A stretch of DNA of 64,000 bases, taken from Trichoplax sp. H2 (taxonomy: Eukaryota > Placozoa > Uniplacotomia > Trichoplacea). Both the position numbers and the translations under genes were made by a program. Positions 14,755 to 28,300 of this stretch are shown one piece after another; the first letter of the stretch is position 1, and every line of letters begins with the position of its first letter. The notes beneath the pieces are model-generated. The model saw nothing but the letters and a program-made list of their open reading frames with translations. It did no database searches and was not told the DNA's origin. The DNA lies in the NCBI GenBank assembly GCA_003344405.1, contig NOWV01000077.1:248001-312000 (forward strand). Reading direction: 5' to 3'.

Positions 14755-17033
14755 ATGGATTTTGATCAAATCAATAAATTGGAAGAAGGACAAATCTTAT
14801 GCTGTTGTGAATATTTCAACAGTCGTGGACAACGCAGCCATTTATTAGAAGCCCTTTGCGATTGCCAAATATTAGATGATATTTGCGAAGGATTTATCCA
14901 TTGTAAATGGGCTGGGAAAGATCAGTTCCTTCAATTGTTAGAAGTCCTGCATGATCGTATACGAATTCCCTGGTTAGACGGACGTGGAGCTCGACGATTT
15001 CCACTATCAACAATATTACCCATGATTATTTTACCTTGTATGCTAAAAGTAGCCTCTTCTGGCTTTTATACGACCGTAGGCATGATAACGTCCCTTTTTC
15101 CTTTGATGATGTTTATCTATTATAGCGCTATCATTAGCGGTCGTAAAAGGACGCCATTTTTTCTAAGCTGGACGTTAACATCCAGTAAGTAAAATGTACT
15201 ATTCAGTCAAACCTGTTTCTGTACCAATGGCATCATTTCATTAAAATGCCTAATACGTACATCGTATTCTAGTAGTAAGTTTGATTAAAATCAACTTTAA
15301 ACCACGTAGTAGATATAATAAACTACAACAATTGAACTATCTTTATTGCAACATTTTACCTGTTCATATTGTAATGATACGAAAGTTGGAAATGAATGTT
15401 GACGATGAAAAATAAGAAAACTCAAAGTATCGTCATTATCGTGAAACTTGTATAATGTATGTTGAGCTTCTTCTTTCTCTTAAATTATAGTATTGGGAAT
15501 GCTATTTGCCTACTTGCGCTATATTACTCCAAATTGTAGTCTTGACAAGACTGCTGAAGTCTCCCTTGGCTTAGTGATGACGTTAATTATTTTTATCTTA
15601 TGCTTACGTAATCCTGGTAGAATTAAACCCAAACGTAAAGGGGCCAAGCTTGGCAATTATGTCGATCATAATAATCAGGATACGTACGATAATAATTTAT
15701 TGAAAGTTTGTCAAGAATGTCATGTTCAGATGCCTCGGCGATCGCACCACTGTGGGTAAGAAAATTTTGCTAGACGTTAATATTAGATAAAATTCTGTAT
15801 TGTGCGTATAGAACATTTAAATTGGAATCTTTCTACTTGAGCTGCAAGTAGTTTTTACACCCCCTAAAACTGCCATAGTAGATCATCCTATTTTGTTACA
15901 TTTCTATGATAAATTTTTTACCAATAAATATTTCCTAGCAAAGCTACGGTACGAATCACGATTCCTGGATAGAACGGCACAAGAACCCAGTCGTGGTACT
16001 TTCCTGTCATTAAACTTACTCATCACCTTTACAAATGATGACCACTAGTTTCCATGATATAATAATATCCAATGTAATTTAGTTAAAACATACAAACTAT
16101 TTGAGAGTACACGATATAAAATTGGCCTTTACTTGAGCGAATAATAATCATAGTTATTGCTGACATAGGATTCAAATTATTCGTCACCTAGTTGTAATAC
16201 AGCAAATCTTGGATAAGTTAACACAATATAATTGATTGCTTTCTATTTTGTAGAATTTGCCACAAATGTGTAAAACATTTTGATCATCACTGCGTCTGGT
16301 AAGTGCAATAGTGCGCATTTTTGAAGTGAAAAATTGTAACTTAAAATCAATATTTATAAGTATTCAACATCAAATGTACCAAATTCAAACTATCGCATTA
16401 GATAACACTTGTTTTTTACATTTCAGGATTAATAATTGTGTTGGGCAAGGCAATCGAAGGCTCTTTGTTTTGCTTTTACTTGTATTTCTTTATACAGCTT
16501 CACGTGGCATCTATTTTAGTTTGGATACTGTCTGTGTCTGGGATAAAATGCTTCCAAATTGTCAGTATGCTTACGAAGAAGATTGGTAAGATTATTGATG
16601 TCTACAGTAAATACGTAGTTTGTATCTCGTAAAATCAATTTAAACAATTTCAGTAAATGATTATCATGGTAACGTCTATAACTCCTTGAAGTGATTCCGT
16701 ATTACCCTAAAATCGATTAACTATTACTCGGGTAGAAATAATATCATGCGTGTTTTGGTAAGTAATAAATTTCTTATCAAAAATTTCGTACATATCCTTA
16801 GGTCTGCTATTGTAATGGCTTCAGTTATATATAGTTGTGTGGCTACAACAAGTGTTGGATCTCTTCTCTGCTATCAAATATTACTGATAAGTACCAATGT
16901 CACAAGTTATGAATGGCGTTGTGCGCGACGTATTGGTCATTATCTTGATAAATTTGGTCAACCAACAAAAGAAAACATATATGATCTAGGATTAATTAAA
17001 AATTGGATTGCTTTCTTTAAAGGGTATAAATGA
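14755..17033 (+). CDS. ZDHHC23: DHHC palmitoyltransferase, ZDHHC23-like
   Basis: Membrane enzyme that attaches palmitate to cysteines of target proteins. Exons are 14755-15184, 15491-15755, 16254-16298, 16427-16585 and 16802-17033, giving 376 aa (human ZDHHC23 about 409). The N-terminus carries the ZDHHC23-type motif CCCEYFNSRGQRSHLLEALC and DRIRIPWLDGRGARR, followed by several hydrophobic segments. The cysteine-rich domain reads CQECHVQMPRRSHHCG, ICHKCV, then catalytic FDHHCVW and INNCVGQGN, split over exons 2-4. NVTSYEW near the C-terminus corresponds to the TTxE motif. All zinc ligands and the catalytic cysteine appear intact. The N-terminal CCCEY block sets it apart from other DHHC families. 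Confidence 0.93.
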
Positions 17034-18912
17034 GATCATTTTCTTAGAATTATTGTTTCAAGTGTAAAATTGTAGTAGTTAGTCTTATATCGATCTGGAA
17101 TTATTGCTTTAAAATTTTTATCTCAATGATTTTATTATTATGCCTATACCTGCTCCTTTAACTATACAAAAGGTAAAAGTCACGATTTTGATGTAGCAAT
17201 GTTAAATTTTCGCTGTCAGATTGCTTATTATACTTACTCATGCAAGTACAGTCTTTATCATATTCAATATGATTTTCCAATTAAATATGCTTACTAACCG
17301 GCTAAATTACATTCACAAGATCTTACAGTATTACAATTACTATGAACCATTATGCCGATACTGATGATTAAATTTATTTTATTAATCTGTTTCATTTGTA
17401 ATGTGGATGGTGTAAAATTAATCTACTGTAGGTGTTTTATACCATAATCCAATGAAAAGTAATGGATAAAACATCGGCTGTTGTGTTGTTAAGCTATTAT
17501 AATTGGTTGCGTATGAGGATGTATAAGTGATGGCTAGTAATAATTTCATAGATTGCAATCAAAAATTTTCTAATTACAACCAATTTAAGGATCTAGAACT
17601 TATTGGAGTATAATTAAAAGTCGCAACTTTGTATTCTGCTATTTAAAACTTTGACACCTGGTACCATGGCGATGGATAAAAATATCAGTTATACTCGTAT
17701 CAGTTTATTACATTTAAAGGCTATATATCCGAAATACTTTTAAAAATTTATTTATTATAAAAATGACTTTTCATGATATTTTCCCAAGACTACTGAAATA
17801 AACTGCTTTCCTTTGTGATTTTATTTAATTGATCTTTGAAATATTTACCAACTTTCCATAGGGTCTGATGGTCTGATTTATACAGTTTAGTACGCTATGC
17901 TCGTAAGTCTCATACGCCGAAATAGTTTGAATATACCGTGGTAGTATTGTGCATGATTTCTTAAGCACCATAAACTAGTAGTTATAGTGGGACTTATTCT
18001 ATACGTATATTGCCTTTTGTGAATGGCAAATATTTGTAAGGCCAATGGTGGCTATTGCGTCCTCACTTTGCGCCTACAGTTAGCGTGGGCAGTTTACAGG
18101 ACATTTATTGAAAGAATTTAATGTAAATGTTTTACTAAGGTATATAAGGAATACACATCCCATGGTTTCATCCCTATGGGTAACCATTACAAAATTCTAT
18201 CATGGTCTAAATGGGATTAATATACTGTAAATATGCGTATCCTAATAGCACAAGCATACATAAATAATATACGGATAGTTCCAGTTTGCGCTAGTTCACC
18301 ATTTCATTTACAGTTCATGATTACTATGGGGGTCACAAATGTATCATTCATGTACATAGGAGAGAGCTAAGTAGCCAAATCGTGTTAAAAAATATAATGG
18401 CTATCGTTTATTTCACTGAACTAGATTCTAAGCTTACGCTCTGTTCTAGATATATTCGATAACAACAAAAGTAGTTTTATCTTAAAGAAATCTATTCGAG
18501 TTAACTGGTGCAATACAATTTTAGCATTTTGCATTAAAGACGTAATAACACTGTGTTTGCTACGTTAGTTGTACTTTGTACCTTGTCAAGATATAAAGAG
18601 CTAAGAATATAATCGTAAACGGAGATTTGGCGACTATGGTTTTACTACATTATTAATCTATTGTTACGTCGTAAATTATCAAATTGAGCACAATATATTC
18701 AACTACTTTTACAACATTCAAAAATAAAGCATGTTAAGCATCAAAAACGCTATAGTCACATCTCCAATATAAAAAAAAGATGAGAAGCATATCACATTGT
18801 ACAGTTAGATCATGTAGAATATCGACTATACTATTAAAAATTACATTTCCTTTCCATAGTAAGTGAGCTATGTTATGCATCTACTTGAAACTTTTTAAAT
18901 GTAAATCAACTT
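17034..18912. other. Intergenic region between convergent ZDHHC23-like and SORL1-like genes
   Basis: AT-rich sequence between the 3' ends of two genes running toward each other. It should contain both 3' UTRs. I see no convincing exon, RNA gene or repeat array. Confidence 0.5.
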
Positions 18913-19368
18913 CTAAGCTCTTATTAATCCATCGTCGTCACTCGTCGGATCATTTGCAGAAAGGCCGTCATCTACATAGAGAAAGCATTATAAAATGATT
19001 TGAAAGTTGTAATTACTATCGCCAGGCATCAAATGAAGTACTTAAAAAACATTAAGTCAATACGCAGATTTGATTTAAACTTAAAGTTTACTATCACCAA
19101 CTGTGGATACAAATGCTTATAGTAGGTCATGTAACAACAGATACAGATACAAGCTTACCGTTCAATACGTCATCGTCATCATCTCCAGACATTAAGAATG
19201 TTGCTTCGTCAGTATCTCGTCTAAAATGGCTACCAACAAATGTTTGCAATCGATTTCTTAATCTACGGGAACTATTGAAGTAATAGCAAGCTCCTATCAA
19301 TACTAAGACAGCAACCGCGGCTATTGGTAAGGATATCTCCAAAATTGTTGTCAAGGACTGCGGTGCGG
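18913..19368 (-). other. SORL1: SORL1-like exons 55-56: membrane segment and cytosolic tail
   Basis: Exons 19159-19368 and 18913-18971. The helix is about [18 protein letters not shown], followed by [18 protein letters not shown], then [10 protein letters not shown] and, after the last intron, [19 protein letters not shown] and TAG. FVGSHF aligns with the FANSHY retromer-binding motif of human SORL1. The acidic clusters and the final DDDGLIRA occupy the place of human DDVPMVIA, a GGA-binding end. Spacing and charge agree; adaptor binding is inferred. Confidence 0.88.
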
Positions 19369-22300
19369 CTATACAATAGGAAATGATTCATTAAATAGAT
19401 ATTCATTTGAGTTATCACGACTACTTTATACCAATATTAGGATGTTTAGTACACAAATATCATGATCAGTAACAAATATGCTCATCCTGATACCTGTTGG
19501 TACGGGGTAGTAATTATATGTTAGAAATTTAGAACAAGGTCCTGAACCAAAATTTGTATTGGCGCTAACTCGATACAGGTAGGTTGTATTCGTTAACGGC
19601 CGGGAAAAGGTTGTCTTAGTAGTCGTGTAATCCTTTGATCCAGAATTTTCTGAAACACTCTCATGAACATAATAATTCTAAGGAATAAAAAATCTATTAG
19701 AGGTATGATACAAAGCCAGTAATAACTTTAGCATATGAAAACGTACAAGTATTTTCATTCCTTGTGCTAAGACAGGCTCTTTCCAATTCAAATAAATAGC
19801 GTTAGTTGTCGCTGATATGGAGAGATCACGTGGAATAGGCTTAACTACAGTTAAATATATAAAATTTAGGTTATTAAAGTTTAATTAGCATTAGCAGCGA
19901 AAACAAATATTAGACAGCGAAAGATATGCATTGGTTATTTTCTATCTAGTAATATGATAGCTAATTACTAACCCCCTTTGGACACAAAAATTTCCGAATT
20001 GCCTGAATACTTTTGCCCACCGTCTGCTACCGCCGCTATACTAAAAATATACTCCATACCCGGGATTAGGTGTTTGATATTCGCTGTGTGAACAGATGCA
20101 TCAACGATAACGTATCTGATAGGCACACAAGATGAAGGATCGTTCGCCCTCACAGTTAAGTCATAGGACTGAAATAAATAATCATAGTTCAAAACTGGTC
20201 ATTTGCAGTATGACTACAAGTGAAGTTTTCGTAACACATCCGACATATTTACTATGTATATAGATCAGTAAATATATAACCATAACGATGAATGCCATTA
20301 GGGCTTATCCACGCATTAAGCTAAAATTACCTGGATTTTAACTGATGATGCTGCTGGTTTCCACGTAACGACAACTTTCAGTGTGGAAGGATCCATACTA
20401 ATGTTCAAACGGCTAGGCGCTTCAACGACAGCTAAATTGTGATGAAAGATAGGTATCTTTATTATAAAGCGTTGATTTATTAGCAATAAATAATGATCTA
20501 TAATTGTCTATTAGGAAGCCATATGCAATATTTTGCTGGTCCTTACAAGTTTTCACTTGAATTTGTGGCGACTTAGGCCCGTATCCTTGCGTTGAAGAAT
20601 ATGCGGCGACCTAAAGCAATATTTAGACCTTAATTTTTAGATATATTAAGTGAGTGAAATTATCAAGTCATTAATTATTACCTGAATGTAATAGTTAGTA
20701 TTGGCTCGCAGGTTATCAATAATATATCGGAGTCCTGGACCATTAGGATTTGTCAGACCAGAAGTCTTTATTACTTTGGACATAATTGACCCACCATGAA
20801 TGAAAATCTAAAATGGAAATATTATAGATAATTAACGACAGTGAATTATAATACAAAATCTAACTGTAATTAATTTATTTACGCCATAAAAAAGGATATT
20901 CCCATTAGATTGCTTCGGTGCCATCCAAATAACAGCAATGCTACTGCTATGAATTGATGAAGCTTTAACGTTTAACGGCGAACCAGGCTCTATATTATTA
21001 TAAAATCGTATATTTATAAAATATGATGTACTTCTTAAAATATACGCGGTCACATAAAGTGTACTATCTTTATTTAAAGGTAATGAAATCATCAAATTTA
21101 ATAGTAAATTTACGTACTTCCAGCTAATGTTCTTATCGAAATCGGTGTTGCCTTTAGACCATTACGATTGGGCTCAATTACCGAAACAGTAAAAGAATAT
21201 TGAGTAAAAGGAGAGAGATTTTTGACGACATAGGTAAAGTTAGATGTTTGTCCTTCCATCTTCCAAGATTTACCACTGTGCGTTTGCCTTTAATTAGACA
21301 TATTGACTGTTAAATTATCTACATAAATATTTTTAATAACACCATCACTTACCTTGAATAAACCTTGAACGAATATTGTTGAGGCGTTCTAGTTAGCGTC
21401 CATCCTAAGGTAACTTGGTAACTTGCAATCTTGATAGCTGCCAGTTGACTTACAAAGTAGAGAGGATCTAAATATCAGAAAGTAAGGCATCATTTAATAA
21501 GCCATGAATTAAAATTAAATGAATTAGGTATAAAAAGTGCTTACGTTTGCAATTGTGTTCATCAGATCCATCGGTACAATCGTTTATTCCATTGCATAAT
21601 GCTTCATTGGGTATGCAAGTTTTAGAGAATTGACACCTAAATTGTGTATCTGAGCAACCTGGGGAAGGAGTTGGACCCAAGCCTGTGATGATACCGCAAA
21701 TTTAAAATTTTATAAAATTAGGTTTAATTAGATGAGGCTTGTTCTAGATTATCTAGGAATCATATACGCTATTCTATCTAGCTAATTATTGTATATTTTT
21801 GGATTAAAAGCTATTTTACACTTACTGAAACCGCAATTCAATTCGTCTGATCCGTCAGCGCAATCGGCTCGCTTATTACATACGTATGTCGAATTTATGC
21901 ACTGGCCGTTATGACACTTGAAACGGCCATGCCCACACTGACCCGTTGTAGTTGTTCCTGTAGGTTGAACAGTAGTTGAACCTAACACCACAGGTGATAA
22001 AAATAATATTTACTAAAATGAAGAAAATGTAAAAGTAGCAGAAATATAGCATTAAAATGCAATCATAGATAACTTGAAACGTACCGCCACAGTTTGCTTC
22101 ATCCGATCCGTCCTGACAATCAGTTACATTATCACATAGATCAAAGAACCAAATGCACTTCTGATTATTATCGCAAGCAAATTGCCAATGATGACATGGG
22201 CCACTAGGTGTAGGTGTTACGGGTACGGCTAAAATAGCGATAAGAAACGTATTACGAAGTAGCTTATAAATTGCAGGAATCAAATACTTAAGGCGTTAAT

Positions 22301-25300
22301 TCTATTGAAAAAATAAAAACATACCAGTACCACTAGCACATATAACCCCGGCATCTTCCGTATGATCGCAATTATGGACGCCAAATTGGCTATGTTGACA
22401 ATTTCTTATATCGGTCTCATTGCCCTTACACAAAACGTTATCCAACCAGATAGGTTGATTTGCGCTTCCTTGGCCACCTTGACCCATAACCAAAGGTTGT
22501 AGAGCTCCTTTAAAGCCTAACTGACGACAGAGAACAATAGCGTCCGGAAGATTCCAGAAGTCATCACATACTGTACCCCAAAGGCCTCGATGATTAATTT
22601 CAACCATTCCCGTGTAATTATTGGTGGTTGTTTTTAATCGTACTAATACATAATCAATTAATTCGTGGTCAGTTTCTTTGACAACAGATTTCCGACATAC
22701 AATATTTATTAGTACCATCAACAATGGCATGATTCTACTTACAACAATTTTTCTCATCTGCTCCATTACTACACTGCGAAATACCGTCACATCGTCCAAA
22801 CATAGGTATGCATTCATTGGGTTTACAGGTAAAAACTTTCTGATTGCTGCTACATTGAATTGGTTTAACCGTCGGTAAAGGCATGGTAGCTAAGATATTA
22901 ACGAAATATTAACACTTATTGAATCAAGAACAGGCATAGACGTGCTACCTATAGTATACAATAAATTGGCTGACGTTTACTAACGTTTCATTCCACAAAC
23001 AACACCAGCATCTTCTTTATGGATACAGTTATGCGATTGCCAAGCAGACGTATTGCATTGATTAATATAAGTCTCAGAACCGGTACATTTGACATCATCT
23101 AGCCAGATAGGGCCAGTACCAGCTCCAAAGAAAGCATTCTTAGGCGCTGCAGAAGCTGGTGGAAGTTTTAATTGGCGGCAGATTACGTTAGCATCATTAA
23201 GATCCCAGTAATCGTCACATATTGTACCCCACTTTTGGCGGTGAAAGATTTCTACTCTTCCTTCAGCATAATTGGTACCGTTGCTACCGCCGGCTAAGCG
23301 GACTGTTGACAATGATAACATATAAGATTTAATCTTATTTGAGTCGCTATGTCGACGTATACTGTATTATAAGTAGTACTTCGGTTCTGTAATGCACGAG
23401 ATGACCTAACTAAACGCTACGACACAATCAAATACTGGAGCATTATATCAATGGAATTTTAAAATTCTAGTTACCAGGTGGAATAGAACAAATGATTCCA
23501 ACATCGTTTGTATGTGCACAATTGCTATTTCCCCAACCGCTAAAATGGCATTCCTTCAGATGTTTTTCGCTACCCTTACAAGCAACACCTTGCATCCATA
23601 CAGGTCCAGTTCCAGAACCGAAATGACTGGTACTGGTGACTGAATCGGCTTGGCTAAAACCTAAGGTCATTTAAGATAATTTCATTAATTATATTATTGT
23701 AATTTTTGTCAATTTTATTGGCAATGAATGTAATTGTCGAATTTATAGAATGCAGAATTAACTTTAGAGATATGAATATATATGATATAAACATCATAGT
23801 CCGCAAAAAGCACACTGGAGTCTTTACCTAATTCACGACAAGCAACATCAGCATCAACTTTAGTAAAGCCATTGCTGCAGATTGTACCCCATCGTCCGTT
23901 GTGAATAATCTCTAGTCTTCCCTCCCTTGTTGAATTACCACCAACTAGTCGCACTTTATATTTTATAAGGAAATTATAAGTGGGATTAAATTACTTTTAA
24001 TTTTAATTAAAATATATTACCGAAGGTGCAGTGTAACATATCAATTCAATAATATAAGAGGTTCTTAAGGTAATATTATACATGCATGTCCTGTACCTTC
24101 TGAAGTGTCACAAACGATACCAACATCTTCGTTGTGTCCACAGTTATGGTCATTCCAATTATTATGAGCGCAGTCTCCTATACTTTGTTCAGTTCCATTG
24201 CACTGCACCTCATCAAGCCATATTGGACCATTGCCTTGACCAAATGGAGCTCTCCCTAGAGCTGCTGCGGCTCCAATAAAGCCAAGCTGTTTACATACAA
24301 CATTTGCATCAGTAATATCGAATCGATCATCGCATACGGTACCCCAAACACCGTTAAAATTTATTTCCAATCGACCCTGATTGGGTTGATTACCACCAAC
24401 AAGGCGAACTGTATTTAAATTTATTGAATGCGACGTTAATGGGTGATATATTGAAACAGTATACTGGAAACACAATATATCAAAATATTTAATATGGATA
24501 TTTGCTAATCATACCCATTGGATAACTACATACGACACCGGCATCATGCGTATGTTTGCATTTGTTGTTACCCCAACCAGAGCTTGGACATTGATGCAAA
24601 TTTAATTCATTTCCTTTACATTGAACATCTGTTAACCAAACCGTACCATTGCCTTGACCAAATTCAGCCATTTTAGCGACCCTGATGGCCCCAGTATATC
24701 CTAATTGCTTACAAATAACTACTGCATCGTTCTGATCCCAGTTATGATCACAAATTGTTCCCCATTTTCCTTTATGAGATACTTCAATTGTTCCCTGTTT
24801 ATAGACATTGACTTGATTGGCAGTAACAAGGCGAACTAGAAATCACATAAATAATAAATAAATAAATGGAATATATCACTTCAAATATGAATAGTACAAA
24901 TCGATAACAAATACTGTACGCTTACCAGGTTTAGTCAGACAAGAAACGCCAACATCATATCTATGCGAATTACAAGCTGAGCTACTAATACCCCAACCCG
25001 AATACGGACATTCGGTTATGAAAGATTCATTGCCTTGGCATCTAACATTCGACAACCAAACTGTTCCATTACCAGGCCCAAAATTGTTAGTTTGACCAAA
25101 AACAAGATTAACTGGTTTTGCACCAGGGAACCCTAGACTGCGGCACACAACATTAGAAGTAGCTATTCTCCAACCAAAATTGCATATTGTTCCCCAAAAA
25201 CCGTTATGCTTTATTTCAACACGACCTTCGGCAGATGATAGACCTCCAACAAGTCTCACTTAAATTTAAGTAAAATGATATATATACAACATTAAAAGTG

Positions 25301-28300
25301 CAATGTTATTCCTTAATTAAAGTAATTGAAGATAGTTAGACATTTAAAAACTTGCTTCATCGGCTGCTACAATATACCTGGGGCTTGACTACAAACAACA
25401 CCAGCATCGTTTGCATGAGTACAAGTTGTATTACTCCAACCGGAGTGAGTGCAATCCAATAGTGATGATTCACTACCACTGCAATGAACATTATTTAGCC
25501 AGATTTTGCCTTGACTACCGCCAAATTGACCAAAGTAAACAGCTTGTACTGCTTCATAATAACCAAGTTGTTTGCATACAACAGTTGCTGCTTTAATGTT
25601 CCAATTGCCATCGCAGACCGTCCCCCATTCATTGTTGTGAAAGACTTCCACACGACCTTCAAATTCGTATTTGCCGTTGGTAATTCTCACTGGAACCAAA
25701 AGGTTAATGTTGTTAGATCTCACATGATAAGTTATTTAATGGCTGCTACTCACCAGCTGGCGCAGTATGTACCACATACTCATTGGTATAATCACTAAAA
25801 ACGTTGTCATAAGTACCAGCAGCAACCTGAAAGACGATTTAGCCCAAAAATTAGCTATAAGAATTTCCTATACCGTCATAATTGTGGAGTAGTTGCTCAA
25901 TCGTATGTAAAATGGCATACCCTGACATAATATGTTGTAAACGGTATAAGATTCGAGATGATAACAAAGGAATTTCTGGTTGTAATTGTTGTATCTAAAA
26001 ATCCAAATCTATAGGCGACCTAGTTTGAACGAGTTATCATGAGATAAATTTGCGTATGAGGATCATTTTAAATTCAGGAGTCCTACTTTATAATTTTTGA
26101 TCACAACTCCAGGCGCCGACGAAGCCTCCCAGGTTACTTTAATTTTGTTGGCAGCAAGTACAAACGCTTTCAAATTTTTCGGTGGTAACGGTTCTATAGA
26201 TATGAAATCACCAAAATCATATTTTATATCAATTCTAGTGGTCACATTTTTACCATATTCAAACGAGTAAATCCAAAAATCGAGCTATGCTTAATAGATT
26301 AGAGCATAATAAGAAATCATTTTGTTTTCATGGCTTACTCGACGCATATGTTGAAGTAGTGACAAATGGTGCTTTACGTAACACTGCAGCCGATTTCGTT
26401 ATAATGGTAACGGTTGCATCATAAGTTGTTTGTGGCTGTAAGTTGGATATAATTTTCGAATGGTAAAACTTTGGCACATCTACGTAGCTTGGCCAATAGT
26501 TAGCATCGAGATTATGACCAGAAATTCTAAAATGAAATAAATTTATGATTAAATGAGTTGATAACGTATAGCTCGTACGCTAGGTTGAACATGCAAGATA
26601 TTAAATTAAGTCGTGGAAAAAAACTATCTTTATTTTTATTTACCTGTAATAGATACGATAATGATCTACTTGATATTTACTATTCTGTACATATTTCCAT
26701 GATATCCTTAAAGAATGAGCCGAAAAGGGTGCTGCTACTAAAGATGAAACAACTGAGAAAAAGCGAGGAAAGAATTAGTAAATTACTAGATTATTTATTA
26801 ATCTTTGAAACTGTGAAAACTATTCATTTATTAATTGACTTACTATCACATGACTTTTCGTCCGATCCATCACTGCACTGGTTAAATCCGTCACAGCGCC
26901 CACTTTTTACAATACACTGACCACTAGTGCAACGAAATTCAGAATTGCTACATTGATGTGAAGCTACGAGTAGAAAATTGCATCGTTTATTAACGAAAAT
27001 ACTGCTATAAGATATCAACTGACTAATATATGAAAATTTCCATCTACTTACCACAGTGCTTTTCATCGGAATTGTCACCACATTCATTGATGCCATTGCA
27101 TACTTGACTATTCTTTTTTAAGCAGACGCCATTGGCGCACTTAAAACCACTGCATGCTACAGTATATAAAGTTAGAGTCATATCTTTTTAGGTGCTGTAC
27201 TTTATAAACATAATTGAATGACGCGAAAGATATTGCAGAGAGTCACAGTGACTGTTGTTAGAATCAGACACTACTGACTATATATACATATAATTATTTA
27301 CGAATGAGTTACAACTCACTAATATTGCAGATATTTCACTCATAATATGATAAAATTTAAGGAAAGTAAAAAATCTTGGGATGTAATTCTTGTAGGAAAA
27401 AATAGGTTCTCGAAAATGCTAACCTTGGCAATGACGCTCATCCGCGTCATTACTACAGTCTTGCTCGTTATCGCATCTGAATGAAGCTGGTATACAACGT
27501 GGAAGTGAACCTGCACCGCAATCGAATTGCTGGGAACTACAATTTGTAGGTGTTGTAGGCATTATAGTGGTTTTTGTCGGTGCAGCTGTTAAATAATTGA
27601 TAGATTATTAACTGTTTGTAATGCCTATTGCAGCCGATATGAGCACTAAACAGATCAACTGACTACCTGTAAAACCACAGTCGAGTTCATCACTACCATC
27701 GGAACAATCTGTAACATGATTACAAACCGATGCCTTAGGAATGCATCCTCCACTCAGACAAGCAAAACTGTTAGAACCGCACGATGATGGAGTACTCGTT
27801 CCAGACGGTTGAGTTGTAGCTTAAATTCAAATATACATATTGACCACATTACATAAGTGTAATTTACTCAAAATTGAAATAATAATACAAAATCTTGGTA
27901 GCTGTAATACAGTTCACGCTTACGACAATTAGCTTCATCTGAAGAATCTGGAATAAAAAATCCTTGGCAGTCTACTACCCCATCACAAACATACGACAAC
28001 GGAATACAAAATTTAGTAACTTTGCATTTAAACTGGTTACTTCCACATTGGCTGGATTGAGTAGTAGGAGCTGCTGTTGTTGTGGTGGCTAGAAACAATT
28101 TATAATATCGTTACTTATCGAAATTATAAGAAACAAACGGCAGTAATTTCATTGTCTATGCAACAAGAGCATAGTGAAACTTACTGTTGCAATTCTTTTC
28201 ATCACTGCTATCCCCACAATCCGCGATTCCGTCACACCGCCAAATATTCGGAATGCATTCGCCATTATTACATACGAATTGGTTTATTGTACATGGTTTT

